Positions 7,641 to 15,828 are shown, counted from the first letter of the stretch. The stretch: DNA of 31,217 bases from Bacillota bacterium (GCA_023415715.1 JAEZJP010000126.1:1-31217), one strand, 5' to 3'. Notes: generated by a model not told the origin, from the sequence alone. Numbers and translations are program-made.

Positions 7641-9017
7641 ATGAGACGGTTTATGGCAGCCGTGATGGCTGCACTGATATGCTTTTCTTTGTCCATAGCG
7701 GCGGCTGAGGAAAAATACAAGGCCATGCCGAAGATATTTTCTGTGACTGTGGAAAGCACGGAGCGGAAAATAGACGATAACCGTTCCTTTGTGTACAAGG
7801 AATACTTGAAGACCACCAACAAAGACGTGAATGACGACATAAAAACCATTGTGGACGGGTTTGACGGGCAGCTTTCCCCTACCCTGCAATCTGACGCCAA
7901 AAAGAGGGGCAACCGCAACAGCAGGGTGGATGTGAATGTCATCTACTACCGTACAGGTTTAAGGTTCATAAGCACCATGATCCAGGCCCGGAACGTGTAT
8001 TACAGGGAACAGCTTTCCATACTCATGACAACGCGTACCTATGACCTTGACACCGGCAAGCGCATTTTGCTTACGGATTTGTTCGACGAAGGCAGCGAGG
8101 CGTGGGATCTGCTCGAAAGCGGCGTCCGGGCACAGATGGAATCGGTCTACCCTGGCGAAAAGCGCGATGAGGAAGCTATTTCAGCGTTGTGCGGGCGCGA
8201 AGCCCTTACGCAGGCCGACTTTACCCTAAGCGGCATGGAGCTGACCCTTCATTATCCCGCCGGCACCGTATTCGAGGGCAAAACGAACCTCATTCACGTC
8301 CGCTTCTATTATCCGCAGTTGGAAGGGTTGATGACGCAAACCGGCATGGAGGCGACAGACAACAGCCGCTGGAAGATGGTAGCCATCACCTGCGACGACG
8401 GACCCAAGGACTACCCTTCCACCTATGCGCTGGATGCCTTCAGGAAGGCCGGCGCGCGGGTGACCTATTTCATTGCAGGCAAGCAGCTTGGCACATACGG
8501 CGACGTATTTGTAAAGGAAATGGATCAAAATCATTCCTTCGGCACGCACACCTTCAATCACTGGAGCGGGTATACCTTCAAGACGGCCAAGCGCCGGCTG
8601 CAGGAAATTGATATGTGCGACGAACTTACCTTGAAACTGGTGGGCGAAAAGGCTGTGTTCTTCCGCGCTCCCGGCGGAACGTATCCGCCGTGGGTGGAAA
8701 GCAACATTCCCATGCCCATCATTCAATGGAGCCTGGACACCTATGACTATACGGGCAAGAGCCCCCAAAGGATCCTCTATTCCATCCGCGAGAATGTGGA
8801 TGAATATGATATCATCCTCTGCCATGACACGGGCAACCATTTGTACGATGCCGTGCCGCTGATTGCGGAATATTTTGAGGCCCACGGCTATATGATGGTA
8901 ACCTTGCAGGAACTGTACGCCGCCCAGGGCATGACCCCTGAAAACAATGTGGTTTATTGGTCCTTCAGGCCCGGAGAGAACAGCAACGACAGGTCGAATT
9001 TAGGCAAAAAGCAATAG
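7641..9017 (+). CDS. Secreted polysaccharide deacetylase (NodB domain) with N-terminal DUF3298-like region
   Basis: 458 residues. A signal peptide (residues 1-22, ending IAAA) sends it outside. Residues about 30-230 are a beta-rich region like the DUF4163/DUF3298 pair often fused to deacetylases (YYREQLSILMTTRTYDLDTG, LLTDLF). The catalytic NodB domain (about 245-430) has all five motifs: TCDDGP (Asp252, Asp253), the metal pair in HTFNH (His303, His307), RAPGG (Arg342), WSLD (Asp366) and LCHD (His395). Such enzymes remove acetyl groups from peptidoglycan or other N-acetylated glycans at the cell surface. AGGAGG lies 8 nt before the ATG at 7641. An upstream TTG is rejected because it precedes the ribosome site. 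It has its own promoter and terminator. Confidence 0.93.
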   Translation: MRRFMAAVMAALICFSLSIAAAEEKYKAMPKIFSVTVESTERKIDDNRSFVYKEYLKTTNKDVNDDIKTIVDGFDGQLSPTLQSDAKKRGNRNSRVDVNVIYYRTGLRFISTMIQARNVYYREQLSILMTTRTYDLDTGKRILLTDLFDEGSEAWDLLESGVRAQMESVYPGEKRDEEAISALCGREALTQADFTLSGMELTLHYPAGTVFEGKTNLIHVRFYYPQLEGLMTQTGMEATDNSRWKMVAITCDDGPKDYPSTYALDAFRKAGARVTYFIAGKQLGTYGDVFVKEMDQNHSFGTHTFNHWSGYTFKTAKRRLQEIDMCDELTLKLVGEKAVFFRAPGGTYPPWVESNIPMPIIQWSLDTYDYTGKSPQRILYSIRENVDEYDIILCHDTGNHLYDAVPLIAEYFEAHGYMMVTLQELYAAQGMTPENNVVYWSFRPGENSNDRSNLGKKQ

Positions 9018-9032
9018 AGGATGCCCTATTGA

Positions 9033-9067
9033 AAAACCCCCGCAGGTTTGAGGCCTGCGGGGGTTTT
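9033..9067. terminator. Bidirectional Rho-independent terminator
   Basis: 14-bp perfect stem (AAAACCCCCGCAGG / CCTGCGGGGGTTTT) with a 7-nt loop and T/A tails on both strands. It separates the convergent deacetylase gene (stop 9017) and the small gene ending at 9072. Confidence 0.9.
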
Positions 9068-9071
9068 GATT

Positions 9072-9299
9072 TTAAGCAAGGGCTGCGAACTTAACAAACA
9101 TGGATACTTCATCAGTATTGCGGTTGTTCATTTCTGCTTGGCAGGCGGCCTCCTCCAGCCCATAGAGAATCAACAAGCATTGCATCTCATCCATGATATC
9201 GCCAAGCACTATGGCTTCATGCAGCCGGTTTTGATCATAAGCATTTTCCAGACGTTTTCTTAGCTTCAGGCAGGCTGTGCTTTTTAGAAGGCTGTTCAT
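9072..9299 (-). CDS. Small helical protein, weakly Spo0E-like
   Basis: 75 residues. Two helices are predicted: LKLRKRLENAYDQN and LHEAIVLGDIMDEMQCLLIL, forming a hairpin. The layout and length recall the Spo0E family of phosphatases, which dephosphorylate Spo0A~P, but the signature SQxLD is replaced by GDIMD, so the catalytic role cannot be claimed. No membrane segment. AAAGGA lies 7 nt before the ATG, a promoter TTTACA-18-TATGAT lies upstream, and a shared terminator follows, so it is a real transcription unit. The remainder (NNRNTDEVSMFVKF) is unremarkable. Family assignment is a guess. Confidence 0.7.
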   Translation of the reverse strand: MNSLLKSTACLKLRKRLENAYDQNRLHEAIVLGDIMDEMQCLLILYGLEEAACQAEMNNRNTDEVSMFVKFAALA

Positions 9300-9346
9300 T
9301 TATGAATCCTTTCCTATTATCTGTTGGTGTCATGTGCAACCCGGTT

Positions 9347-9376
9347 ATCATATACACTTTTGCCCCGTCTTGTAAA
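9347..9376 (-). promoter_or_regulatory. Sigma-A promoter of the small helical gene
   Basis: On the minus strand TTTACA (9371-9376), an 18-nt spacer, and TATGAT (9347-9352). The leader to the ATG at 9299 is about 40 nt. Confidence 0.6.
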
Positions 9377-9515
9377 CAGCGAATATTGAGAACCTTTGTC
9401 GAAGAATGTTCCATCCGTCAAAATGATATAAAAACTTTGGCTTTCCCGCCTGTTTCTTCCTGCCTAAAAAACAAGACGATCCCGCAAACTAACAAAAAAC
9501 GCGGGAGGTTTTTTC

Positions 9516-10415
9516 GTGCCGTCCATTGCAAGAAAAGGAGCCATACAGTTTGGCCTTGTCTATATTCCGGTCAACCTTTACACCACGGTAACGGAAGGCA
9601 AAACGAGCTTCAACCAGCTTCACAGGGACAGCCATGCCCGCATCCGGTACAAGAAGGTGCGGGAGGACACCGGCCAGGAAGTATCTTCGGATGAAATCGT
9701 AAAAGGGTACCAGTATGAACCGGGGAAGTACGTCGTGCTCAGCGACGATGAGCTGGAAAAAATGAAATCGTTAAGAGACAAGGCGATCAGCATTTTGCAG
9801 TTTGTGCCCCACGATTCCATCAACCCTGTCTTTTTTGACAAGACGTATTATATGACACCTGACGGCAGCGATAAGGCCTATGCGCTTTTGCATGCGGCCA
9901 TGGCGCAGGAAAACGTAATGGCCGTGGCCCGCACGGTGATGGGCACCAATGAAACGATGCTGACCATTACGCCCCTTAAGAACGGAAGCCTGCTGATGGA
10001 AACGCTGTATTTTATGGATGAAGTGAAGCCTGTTCCGCAGCCGGTGGGCAGGGTAGATGTAAACGACGCGGAACTGATGATGGCAAAACAGATGATTGGG
10101 ACCATGAAAGGCACCTTTAAGCCGGAGCAGTACCGCGATACTTACGCGGAAAAGCTGCACGACGCCATCATCAGAAAAGTTCAGGGCCAGGAAGCCGTGG
10201 AGCCCAGGGAGAATGCAATGGGCGCGGCAGACCTGATGGATGCGCTAACGCGGTCGCTTCAGCAGATGAATGGCCTGCGCGCACCGCAAAGCGGGCAGGA
10301 AGCACCGTTTACAAGGCCGGCGCCGAATATTCAGCCGCCGCAGCCAGTGCCTAATATTCAGCCGGCTTTCGTACCGCCCGCTCCGTTTGTGCCGCCGCAG
10401 CCCTTTAGAAGATAG
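9516..10415 (+). CDS. ku: Ku protein (non-homologous end joining)
   Basis: 299 residues. The bacterial Ku core spans about 1-200, with the typical opening RKGAIQFGLVYIPVNLY, then FNQLHRDSHARIRYKKVRED and DKTYYMTPDGSDKAYALL. Ku forms a ring dimer that threads onto DNA double-strand break ends and recruits the ligase. The GTG start has GGGAGG 8 nt upstream. The C-terminal tail (255-299) is unusual: Pro/Gln/Phe rich with two PNIQP copies, instead of the Lys-rich tail of many bacterial Ku proteins; in the family this tail contacts the ligase and DNA. The ligase gene starts 1 nt after the stop, so the pair is a tight operon. No clear sigma-A promoter is visible upstream. Confidence 0.96.
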   Translation: MPSIARKGAIQFGLVYIPVNLYTTVTEGKTSFNQLHRDSHARIRYKKVREDTGQEVSSDEIVKGYQYEPGKYVVLSDDELEKMKSLRDKAISILQFVPHDSINPVFFDKTYYMTPDGSDKAYALLHAAMAQENVMAVARTVMGTNETMLTITPLKNGSLLMETLYFMDEVKPVPQPVGRVDVNDAELMMAKQMIGTMKGTFKPEQYRDTYAEKLHDAIIRKVQGQEAVEPRENAMGAADLMDALTRSLQQMNGLRAPQSGQEAPFTRPAPNIQPPQPVPNIQPAFVPPAPFVPPQPFRR

Positions 10416-10416
10416 T

Positions 10417-11325
10417 ATGGATATCTTTGAAACTAAAAGCGCAAGCCCCATGCTCCTGACGGAGGAAAAGGAGCCCTTTGACAGCCCGGACTATCTGTTT
10501 GAGCTGAAAATGGACGGCATAAGGTGCCTTGCATATCTTGGCGCAGGCATGACCGACCTTCGGAACAAGGAAAACATTGCGCTGCTTCCCCTGTACCCGG
10601 AGCTTGCAGGCCTATGCAATCAGGCGGGCGGGAACGTGATCCTGGACGGGGAGCTTGTGATCATGGCCGGCGGAAAGCCGGATTTTGAGAAACTGCAGCG
10701 AAGGTCGCTCATGTCGGACGCATTCAAAATACGCCTGGCGAAAGATATGGACCCCGTGACCTATGTGGCGTTTGACATTCTCTATTCCAAAGGGCGGGAG
10801 TTGTACGGCCTTCCGCTTTCGGAGCGCAAGCGGCTGTTAAACGAAGCGGTGCGGGAAAACGAGCGGCTGGCCGTATCGCGTGTGACCGCGGGGCAGGGAG
10901 TTGCACTGTACAGCCTGGCGGAAAGCATGGACCTGGAAGGGATCGTGGCCAAGCGGGCCGGCAGCCTGTATTCTCCCGGCAAACGAACGAAGGACTGGGT
11001 CAAGATCAAATACATGCAGGAAGAGGATTTTATCGCCGCCGGGTACATACCCAAGGAAGGTTCTCTCTTAAGCCTGGTTCTTTGCAGTCAGGCGGAAGGC
11101 GGCCTTCAATACGAGGGGCATGTAACGCTGGGGGTATCCAGGGAGCAGGTTCGGAAAATGGCTACCAGCCCCCGCTGCCCTTTCGGCCTTGTTCCGCCGG
11201 GGAACGAGGGCGCCGTATGGTTTGATACTATGCCTCTATGTACGGTGAAGTACATGAAACGGACAAGCAAAGGCAGCATGCGCCAGCCGGTGTTCAAGGG
11301 GTTCAGAACGGGCGTGCTGTCGTAA
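10417..11325 (+). CDS. ligD: Stand-alone ATP-dependent DNA ligase (LigD ligase-domain type)
   Basis: 302 residues. It seals nicks or breaks by forming an enzyme-AMP intermediate at Lys31 in motif I (KMDGIR). Motif III is DGELV (77-81), motif IV EGIVAKR (174-180), and motif V DWVKIK (193-198). Residues about 203-302 form the OB-fold domain ending in PVFKGFRTGVLS. It lacks the polymerase and phosphoesterase domains of Mycobacterium-type LigD, and the polymerase domain of Bacillus LigD, so end processing must come from other proteins. The ATG at 10417 follows the Ku stop by one base, pointing to translational coupling; the frame extends further upstream inside ku, but those starts are rejected. 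It works with Ku in two-component NHEJ. Confidence 0.95.
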   Translation: MDIFETKSASPMLLTEEKEPFDSPDYLFELKMDGIRCLAYLGAGMTDLRNKENIALLPLYPELAGLCNQAGGNVILDGELVIMAGGKPDFEKLQRRSLMSDAFKIRLAKDMDPVTYVAFDILYSKGRELYGLPLSERKRLLNEAVRENERLAVSRVTAGQGVALYSLAESMDLEGIVAKRAGSLYSPGKRTKDWVKIKYMQEEDFIAAGYIPKEGSLLSLVLCSQAEGGLQYEGHVTLGVSREQVRKMATSPRCPFGLVPPGNEGAVWFDTMPLCTVKYMKRTSKGSMRQPVFKGFRTGVLS

Positions 11326-11348
11326 CCAACAAGAAAGGCGTGGGATAT

Positions 11349-11576
11349 ATGACCAGGGAGCAATTCAAAAACATGCAGATGGCAGCCCTTGAAAACCTGA
11401 AAAACGACGTGGAAGCCTACAGAAAGAATCCTGCGGTTTCCAATGCCATGCGGGATGAGATGGAAAGCCAATACCAGGCCATTTCGCAAAAGCAGGCGGA
11501 ATGGGAACGGGGCGGATTTTGGTCGCCTGAGAATGAAAAGAAGTATATGGATAAATACAAAGATACCGCTATGTAA
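11349..11576 (+). CDS. Small helical protein downstream of the NHEJ pair
   Basis: 75 residues starting MTREQFKNMQMAALENLKND; almost wholly charged helix, likely coiled coil, ending in WSPENEKKYMDKYKD. There is no signal peptide, cysteine or zinc motif. It starts 23 nt after the ligase stop and is probably co-transcribed. The ribosome site is weak (AAAGGCG 9-10 nt upstream). I do not recognise the family. Its place suggests an accessory role in end joining, but co-transcription alone does not prove it. An upstream ATG at 11238 in the same frame overlaps the ligase gene and lacks support. Confidence 0.7.
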   Translation: MTREQFKNMQMAALENLKNDVEAYRKNPAVSNAMRDEMESQYQAISQKQAEWERGGFWSPENEKKYMDKYKDTAM

Positions 11577-11617
11577 AAATCAAAATTTGCGGCGGTTCCT
11601 CTTTTTGTAAACAGAAA

Positions 11618-11641
11618 GAGTGTTTGCCGAAGCAAACACTC
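11618..11641. terminator. Hairpin terminator
   Basis: 10-bp perfect stem GAGTGTTTGC / GCAAACACTC around CGAA (TTCG on the minus strand, a very stable tetraloop). On the minus strand it is followed by CTTTCTGTTT, so it mainly serves the YmaF gene, about 40 nt after its stop. On the plus strand no T-run follows. Confidence 0.65.
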
Positions 11642-11681
11642 CAATGGTTATCGCTTTACTGCAATACGCCAATGGAAAACA

Positions 11682-12275
11682 TCATTCGCCGATGGGATCA
11701 TCAATCAGGGTCGAGGCTCTGAAATTATGCCGGTGGCCGTCGTTTAACGTTGTCGTGCCCATTAAGAAATGAACATGCCGGTCGCCTACCCAGATCGCGC
11801 CGCCGGTTCTTACAAAGGCCTCGTGGAAATGTTCCTCGTAAAAGTCCGTACGGAATCTTACTAAATGGAAGTGATCATTATTGCCACAGGGGATTGCCTG
11901 ACCTGATACGGTGGCAAAGCGGTGGTTATGGGGATCTTCCTCAGGCTCGGCGATTTGCACGCTTCCAAGCACCTCGTGAACATGGGTTTGGGGCCGTTGA
12001 TCATCTTCATTGTAGTAATCGTTAGCCATGTTTTCTTGCCTCCAGTCGTTGTCGGCTGATTCTTCTTCGTGTTGGATATGGTCATTGTCATCGATAAACA
12101 TTTCAACTCGCGGCCTGCACGGATCATGCATCCTGCACCGATCATGGAATTCTTCCGAAGGGAAATTTGATTCCGATTCTACGCCGAAAGAATGACATCT
12201 GCTGTACGGCATACAGTTAATCCCCTTTGCTTTCGCGTAAGTGTCGTCAGTGACGTTCCTACTTGAGCAGGCCAT
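11682..12275 (-). CDS. YmaF family protein with N-terminal extension
   Basis: 197 residues from the first ATG. The conserved YmaF core is the C-terminal half (from about residue 97): HVHEVLG, EDPHNHRFATVSGQAIP, DHFHLVRFRTDFYEEHFHE, VGDRHVHFLMGTTTLNDGHRH, a repeating His-x-His pattern suggesting metal binding or a beta-helix-like fold. The family is of unknown function. Residues 1-82 form an extra acidic and Cys-containing region (CSSR, CMPYSRC, RCRMHDPC). Three starts compete: 12275 (weak GGCAGG, best placed relative to the sigma-K-like promoter), 12212 (AAGGGG, 9 nt) and 12029 (GGAGG, 9 nt), the last giving only the core. Upstream sigma-K-like boxes and the Cys/His content hint at a spore-surface protein. 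Confidence 0.85.
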   Translation of the reverse strand: MACSSRNVTDDTYAKAKGINCMPYSRCHSFGVESESNFPSEEFHDRCRMHDPCRPRVEMFIDDNDHIQHEEESADNDWRQENMANDYYNEDDQRPQTHVHEVLGSVQIAEPEEDPHNHRFATVSGQAIPCGNNDHFHLVRFRTDFYEEHFHEAFVRTGGAIWVGDRHVHFLMGTTTLNDGHRHNFRASTLIDDPIGE

Positions 12276-12310
12276 GCGCCTGCCGGTATTTTCAATGTGA
12301 TCCCATTATG

Positions 12311-12337
12311 AGATTATGCGCTGCGCAAGAATATGTT
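12311..12337 (-). promoter_or_regulatory. Sigma-K-like promoter candidate upstream of the YmaF gene
   Basis: On the minus strand AACA (12334-12337), a 15-nt spacer, and CATAATCT (12311-12318), fitting CATAnnnT. Transcription would start about 29 nt before the ATG at 12275. It resembles the boxes at 3462-3489. Confidence 0.35.
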
Positions 12338-12397
12338 CGCGATGCATGGGGAGTGCTGACAGCTGTTATGGGCGGAAAACGCACATGCATGATGCGC

Positions 12398-12423
12398 AAA
12401 AGGCTGCCCGGAACAGGCAGCCC
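12398..12423 (-). terminator. Terminator of the ABC/PHP operon
   Basis: On the minus strand GGCTGCC, a 7-nt loop, GGCAGCC, then TTTTGCG, starting about 20 nt after the stop of the PHP hydrolase gene. Confidence 0.8.
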
Positions 12424-12442
12424 TTTGCTTGCGTGGTGTCAT

Positions 12443-13747
12443 TCATTCAAGTTGATATACCGGGTTCCCGATGCTGGCCAGCGTCATGCCGATGCCGGGC
12501 AGCGGCCGCCAGACCTCCGTGCGCATAAACAGGCTGCCGCCAGTCACCATGTCAGCCTCAAACCGGGAATAGCTGCCTGGCGTTTCCTTCCAAACAATCC
12601 CGGTTTCATTGTACAGCCTTACCTCATCGCCGGCGCGCAGATTTAAAAATGTCATTTGAAGGGTTTCGCCATCCTTGCGGCCGGCCGTATCCCCCATGCG
12701 GGCAGAACCAAGCTTCAGGTCCAGGCAGGGCGCGTCCGGGGTCATGCCCACAAAGGCATGGCCATTTTTCAACGCATCCAGGATATCGCTTTTTGAGCGG
12801 GAACGGCTGTACAAAAAGGTGGCGGGGGTGGCTATCTGCCTGAACAGCTCGCCCCGGTGGGCATCGCTGCCGCCGATGGCGGGAAGATGACGCCCCTTGC
12901 ACAGTTCGTTATGCCACAAACGAACGGCGGCTGCGTTCTCAGGGGTGAAAGGCCCGTTCCAGATCTCGATGAGGTCCGCGGGCACATCCTCCGTAAGATC
13001 GAACTTCCAGCCGCAGGGGCCGTCCATGGGATGGTTGACGGAGGCCAGCGCCCCGCTTTGCCTGCCCTCCCGCATGATGGCCAGCACTTCCTCCCGGCCG
13101 TTGGCAAAAAAGGTTCTCACAGGCTTTTGTACACCCAGCAGATTGTAATGACCGTCATAGTAGGTCATCTCCACGCCGGGCAGCACCGTCAAATCCGGAT
13201 AACAAGGCAAAAATGCATTGGAAGTCATGCAGTTATGATCTGTAATAAAGATATAATCCAGCCGGTCCTGGCGCGCCCGTGCAATGGTCTCTTCCACGGT
13301 ATACCAGCCGTCGGAATGGCCGGTATGCAAATGGGTGTCGCCCTTTAAAAGAACCGGCTCTTTTGACGTTTGTGAAACCTCAAGGGTCACGGTGCAGCCG
13401 TCTTCTTCCAATAAATACAGGCCAAGCACCACATACCAGGTGCCCGCTGTTACAGGAGAAGGCCTGTACCCGGGCGTGGCATAATTTTCGTGTATGCTGA
13501 CGCTTTTGCGCTCTGAGCCGGAAGCGCCGATGAGATTGTGGTCCGGGTCTTCCAGCGCCAGGTCAATGATGTTCACCTCCAAAAGGCGTTCCCTTTGAGG
13601 GCTTTCTTCCACACTGCGGCGGCGCTGATAGTCATAGGTAACGGTAAGAGAATCCATATCCGCTCCCACCTGAACGGGGATGCGAAGATAGGTGCGCTCC
13701 TGGTCTTTATGAAACGTAAAGGTGAAGGTTTGATGATTCTCAGGCAC
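12443..13747 (-). CDS. PHP domain metallohydrolase (CehA/McbA-like)
   Basis: 434 residues, cytoplasmic. Residues 1-130 form a beta-sandwich domain (FTFTFHKDQERTYLRIPVQV and later strands). The PHP domain (about 135-335) shows the metal-binding set: THLHTGHSDG (His139, His141, Asp146), TDHN (Asp170, His171), Glu193, His200, VNHP (His239) and GSDAH (Asp295, His297). The remaining 100 residues are again beta-rich. PHP enzymes hydrolyse phosphoesters or phosphodiesters with a three-metal centre; CehA/McbA relatives also act on carbamates. The start is GTG at 13747 with AAGGA 9 nt upstream, 36 nt after the permease stop. As last gene of a sugar-type ABC operon, it probably processes the imported compound, for example by removing a phosphate group (inference). 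Confidence 0.9.
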   Translation of the reverse strand: MPENHQTFTFTFHKDQERTYLRIPVQVGADMDSLTVTYDYQRRRSVEESPQRERLLEVNIIDLALEDPDHNLIGASGSERKSVSIHENYATPGYRPSPVTAGTWYVVLGLYLLEEDGCTVTLEVSQTSKEPVLLKGDTHLHTGHSDGWYTVEETIARARQDRLDYIFITDHNCMTSNAFLPCYPDLTVLPGVEMTYYDGHYNLLGVQKPVRTFFANGREEVLAIMREGRQSGALASVNHPMDGPCGWKFDLTEDVPADLIEIWNGPFTPENAAAVRLWHNELCKGRHLPAIGGSDAHRGELFRQIATPATFLYSRSRSKSDILDALKNGHAFVGMTPDAPCLDLKLGSARMGDTAGRKDGETLQMTFLNLRAGDEVRLYNETGIVWKETPGSYSRFEADMVTGGSLFMRTEVWRPLPGIGMTLASIGNPVYQLE

Positions 13748-13782
13748 TTACATGCTTCCTTCCGCTGTGATCTTTCAAAATA

Positions 13783-14652
13783 TTAACCCTTGGAGGCGCC
13801 CAGCGTCAAGCCGCCGATGAGAAACCTTTGCGTAAAGGCATACAGCACCACCAACGGCAAAATGGAGATGATGATGGCCGCCATCTGCGCGTTGGGGGCG
13901 ATGATGTCAATGCCGGATGTGCCGTCGGTGGCAAAGGCCAGGCTCTTGAGCACCATGGGCAGCGTATACATTTTCGCGTCGGTGATAATGGTCACAGGCA
14001 GCATCAGCGCGTTCCACTTCCCTATAAACTCCAGAAAGGTGATGGCTGCCAGGCCCGGTATGGACAGCGGCAGATAAATGCTTGTGAGAATGCGCAGCTC
14101 TGTGGCGTTGTCAATGCGCCCCGACTCCGCCAATGATTCCGGCACGCTCAAAAAATAATTGCGCATCAGCAATATGGAAAAGCCGGAGACCAGGCCGTTT
14201 ACGATCAGGCCTGTGTATGAGTTGAGCAGGCCAAGCTGCTTGTTCAAAGAATAGATGGAAATCAGCGTCAGGTCGCCGGGGATCATCATGGTAAAGAGGA
14301 TCACCGAGGATATGGCCCGCCGAAAGGGCAGATCCCTTTGCACCAGCACATAGCCGGCCAGGGCGGAGAGGACTACCTGGATGAATGTGGCGGTCACCGA
14401 AACGAAGGTGGAGTTGGAAAAGGCCCGGGAGAGGTTGGCCCGCTGCCAGATGGTTACATAGCCTTCCACCGTAATCTCTTTGGGTATAAGAATGATCCCA
14501 GGTTCCATGGAACCCAGGCGCGAGGAAAAGGAAACGGACAGCACATTGACCATGGGAATGATCATGGTGAAGAATACCAATAAAAGCAAAAGCCCGTTCA
14601 ATACCTTCAGCCCGGGAGAAAGCTCGTTGCGGAAAGCTTTGGTTTGCGCCAT
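13783..14652 (-). CDS. ABC transporter permease, carbohydrate type (LplC/MalG-like)
   Basis: 289 residues with about six membrane helices, the second permease of a sugar-type (CUT1) importer. The EAA loop that contacts the ATPase is seen as ESGRIDNATELRILTSIYLP, and the N-terminal VFFTMIIPMVNVLSVSFSS is typical of the LplC/MalG branch. GGGGGTG lies 6 nt before the ATG. It starts 15 nt after the other permease's stop; the PHP gene follows 36 nt downstream. No ATPase gene is in the operon, so a shared MsmK-type ATPase elsewhere is expected, as is usual for CUT1 systems in Firmicutes. Confidence 0.94.
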   Translation of the reverse strand: MAQTKAFRNELSPGLKVLNGLLLLLVFFTMIIPMVNVLSVSFSSRLGSMEPGIILIPKEITVEGYVTIWQRANLSRAFSNSTFVSVTATFIQVVLSALAGYVLVQRDLPFRRAISSVILFTMMIPGDLTLISIYSLNKQLGLLNSYTGLIVNGLVSGFSILLMRNYFLSVPESLAESGRIDNATELRILTSIYLPLSIPGLAAITFLEFIGKWNALMLPVTIITDAKMYTLPMVLKSLAFATDGTSGIDIIAPNAQMAAIIISILPLVVLYAFTQRFLIGGLTLGASKG

Positions 14653-14667
14653 GAAAACACCCCCTTT

Positions 14668-15606
14668 TCAATATCCGCTGTCCCTGTCATACCTGGCCAG
14701 CCACCGGACGGCCGTGGATATGACAAGCGTTGCAAGCAGCACCACCGTGGCGGCCGCGGTGGCCTTTCCCACCCGCATCTGCAAAATGCCTTCTTCATAA
14801 ATGTACAAAAGCAGGCTGCGGATGTTATCCTTGATGGCCGGTCGGCTCAAAATGAACACCTGGTCGAAATTCCTTAAAGCCCCCGTGGCGCCGATCACCA
14901 GCAGCGTTTTGATGGTGGGGCCCAGTTGCGGGAGAATGATATAGCGGATCTGCTTCATTCTGGTTGCGCCGTCGATGCGGGCGGCCTCGTAAATGGTGGG
15001 GTCGATGGTCACGATGCTGGCCATCAAAAGCACCACAAAATACCCCGCCTGCTTCCAGGCGTTGGTGAATAAAATCACAGGCCGGCCCCAGGCGGCCGTG
15101 GTGAAAAAACCGATCCTGCCTGCACCCAGTTGGGTAATCACAGTGTTGACAAGGCCCGTGGCGGACAATACATAGATCCACACGCCGCCCACCACCGTCC
15201 AGGAGAACAGGTAGGGCAGGAAGGTCACCGTCTGGAGGATGGATTTGACCGGCTTCCTTCGAACCTCATTGACGCAGATGGCCAGCACCACCGCCACCGC
15301 GAGATTGATCAAAAGGGAGAGTGTGCCCAGATACACAGAGTTTACAAAGGCCTGGCGGAATTGAAAGTCTTTGAATATAACGGCGTAATTGGCAAGGCCG
15401 ATAAATGTAGGCGTGCCGATGAGGCGCTCCTTTTGCAGGCTTTGCACAAACCCAAGCGCCAGCGGATAAAAGGAAAAGATGACAAAATACAAAAATACCG
15501 GCAGAAGCATCAAATAGATCCACCTGTACTGCCGGACCCGTTTATACATAAGGCGGCGTTTGCGCCTTTTTTGCTCCCTTTGCGCTGTCTGCGCCATGGT
15601 AACCAT
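14668..15606 (-). CDS. ABC transporter permease, carbohydrate type (LplB/UgpA-like)
   Basis: 312 residues, first permease of the importer. A basic N-terminal stretch (REQKRRKRRLMYKRVRQ) precedes about six membrane helices, beginning WIYLMLLPVFLYFVIFSFYP. The EAA loop is EAARIDGATRMKQIRYIILP. The ATG at 15606 has AAAGGGGA 7 nt upstream; the in-frame ATG nine bases later is the alternative. It lies 374 nt after the stop of the binding-protein gene; this gap holds two hairpins that may lower permease expression relative to the binding protein. Pairs with the permease at 13783-14652. Confidence 0.94.
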   Translation of the reverse strand: MVTMAQTAQREQKRRKRRLMYKRVRQYRWIYLMLLPVFLYFVIFSFYPLALGFVQSLQKERLIGTPTFIGLANYAVIFKDFQFRQAFVNSVYLGTLSLLINLAVAVVLAICVNEVRRKPVKSILQTVTFLPYLFSWTVVGGVWIYVLSATGLVNTVITQLGAGRIGFFTTAAWGRPVILFTNAWKQAGYFVVLLMASIVTIDPTIYEAARIDGATRMKQIRYIILPQLGPTIKTLLVIGATGALRNFDQVFILSRPAIKDNIRSLLLYIYEEGILQMRVGKATAAATVVLLATLVISTAVRWLARYDRDSGY

Positions 15607-15744
15607 TTCATTTCCCCTTTCAGGTGATGAGAAAACGGAATTTAGTTCTTGGCATCACAAGCGGATCGATTTGCGTTTTAATCGCTGTTGTCTTACCTTT
15701 GGGGATTATGATTGCTTGAAAAACCCAATACATCTACATCTGAA

Positions 15745-15828
15745 CGCCGTAGGGGCGATTAGTAATCGCCCGCATGTTGCGGCTAAAAGATGTCACTAGG
15801 CGGGCGATTGCTAATCGCCCCTACGGCG
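15745..15828. repeat. Long inverted repeat (intergenic hairpin element)
   Basis: Two 29-nt arms (15745-15773 and 15800-15828) pair at 28 of 29 positions around a 26-nt loop. Each arm itself contains GGGCGATT...AATCGCCC, so it can also fold into small hairpins. Sequences with TAGGGGCGATTAGTAATCGCCC are common dispersed repeats in clostridial genomes. Sited inside an operon, it can act as a transcript-level attenuator. Confidence 0.8.

Noticed and set aside
8226..8885. 219-codon minus-strand frame inside the deacetylase gene
   Set aside because: Antisense shadow of a frame carrying all five NodB motifs.
9300..9515. Sigma-G-like promoter for ku, as known for Bacillus NHEJ genes
   Set aside because: CATATACA and TATAAA-like sequences occur, but no acceptable -35 box is found at the right distance.
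10270..10416. Upstream extension of the ligase frame into ku
   Set aside because: It overlaps the Ku tail in another frame; the ATG one base after the Ku stop gives a standard ligase N-terminus.
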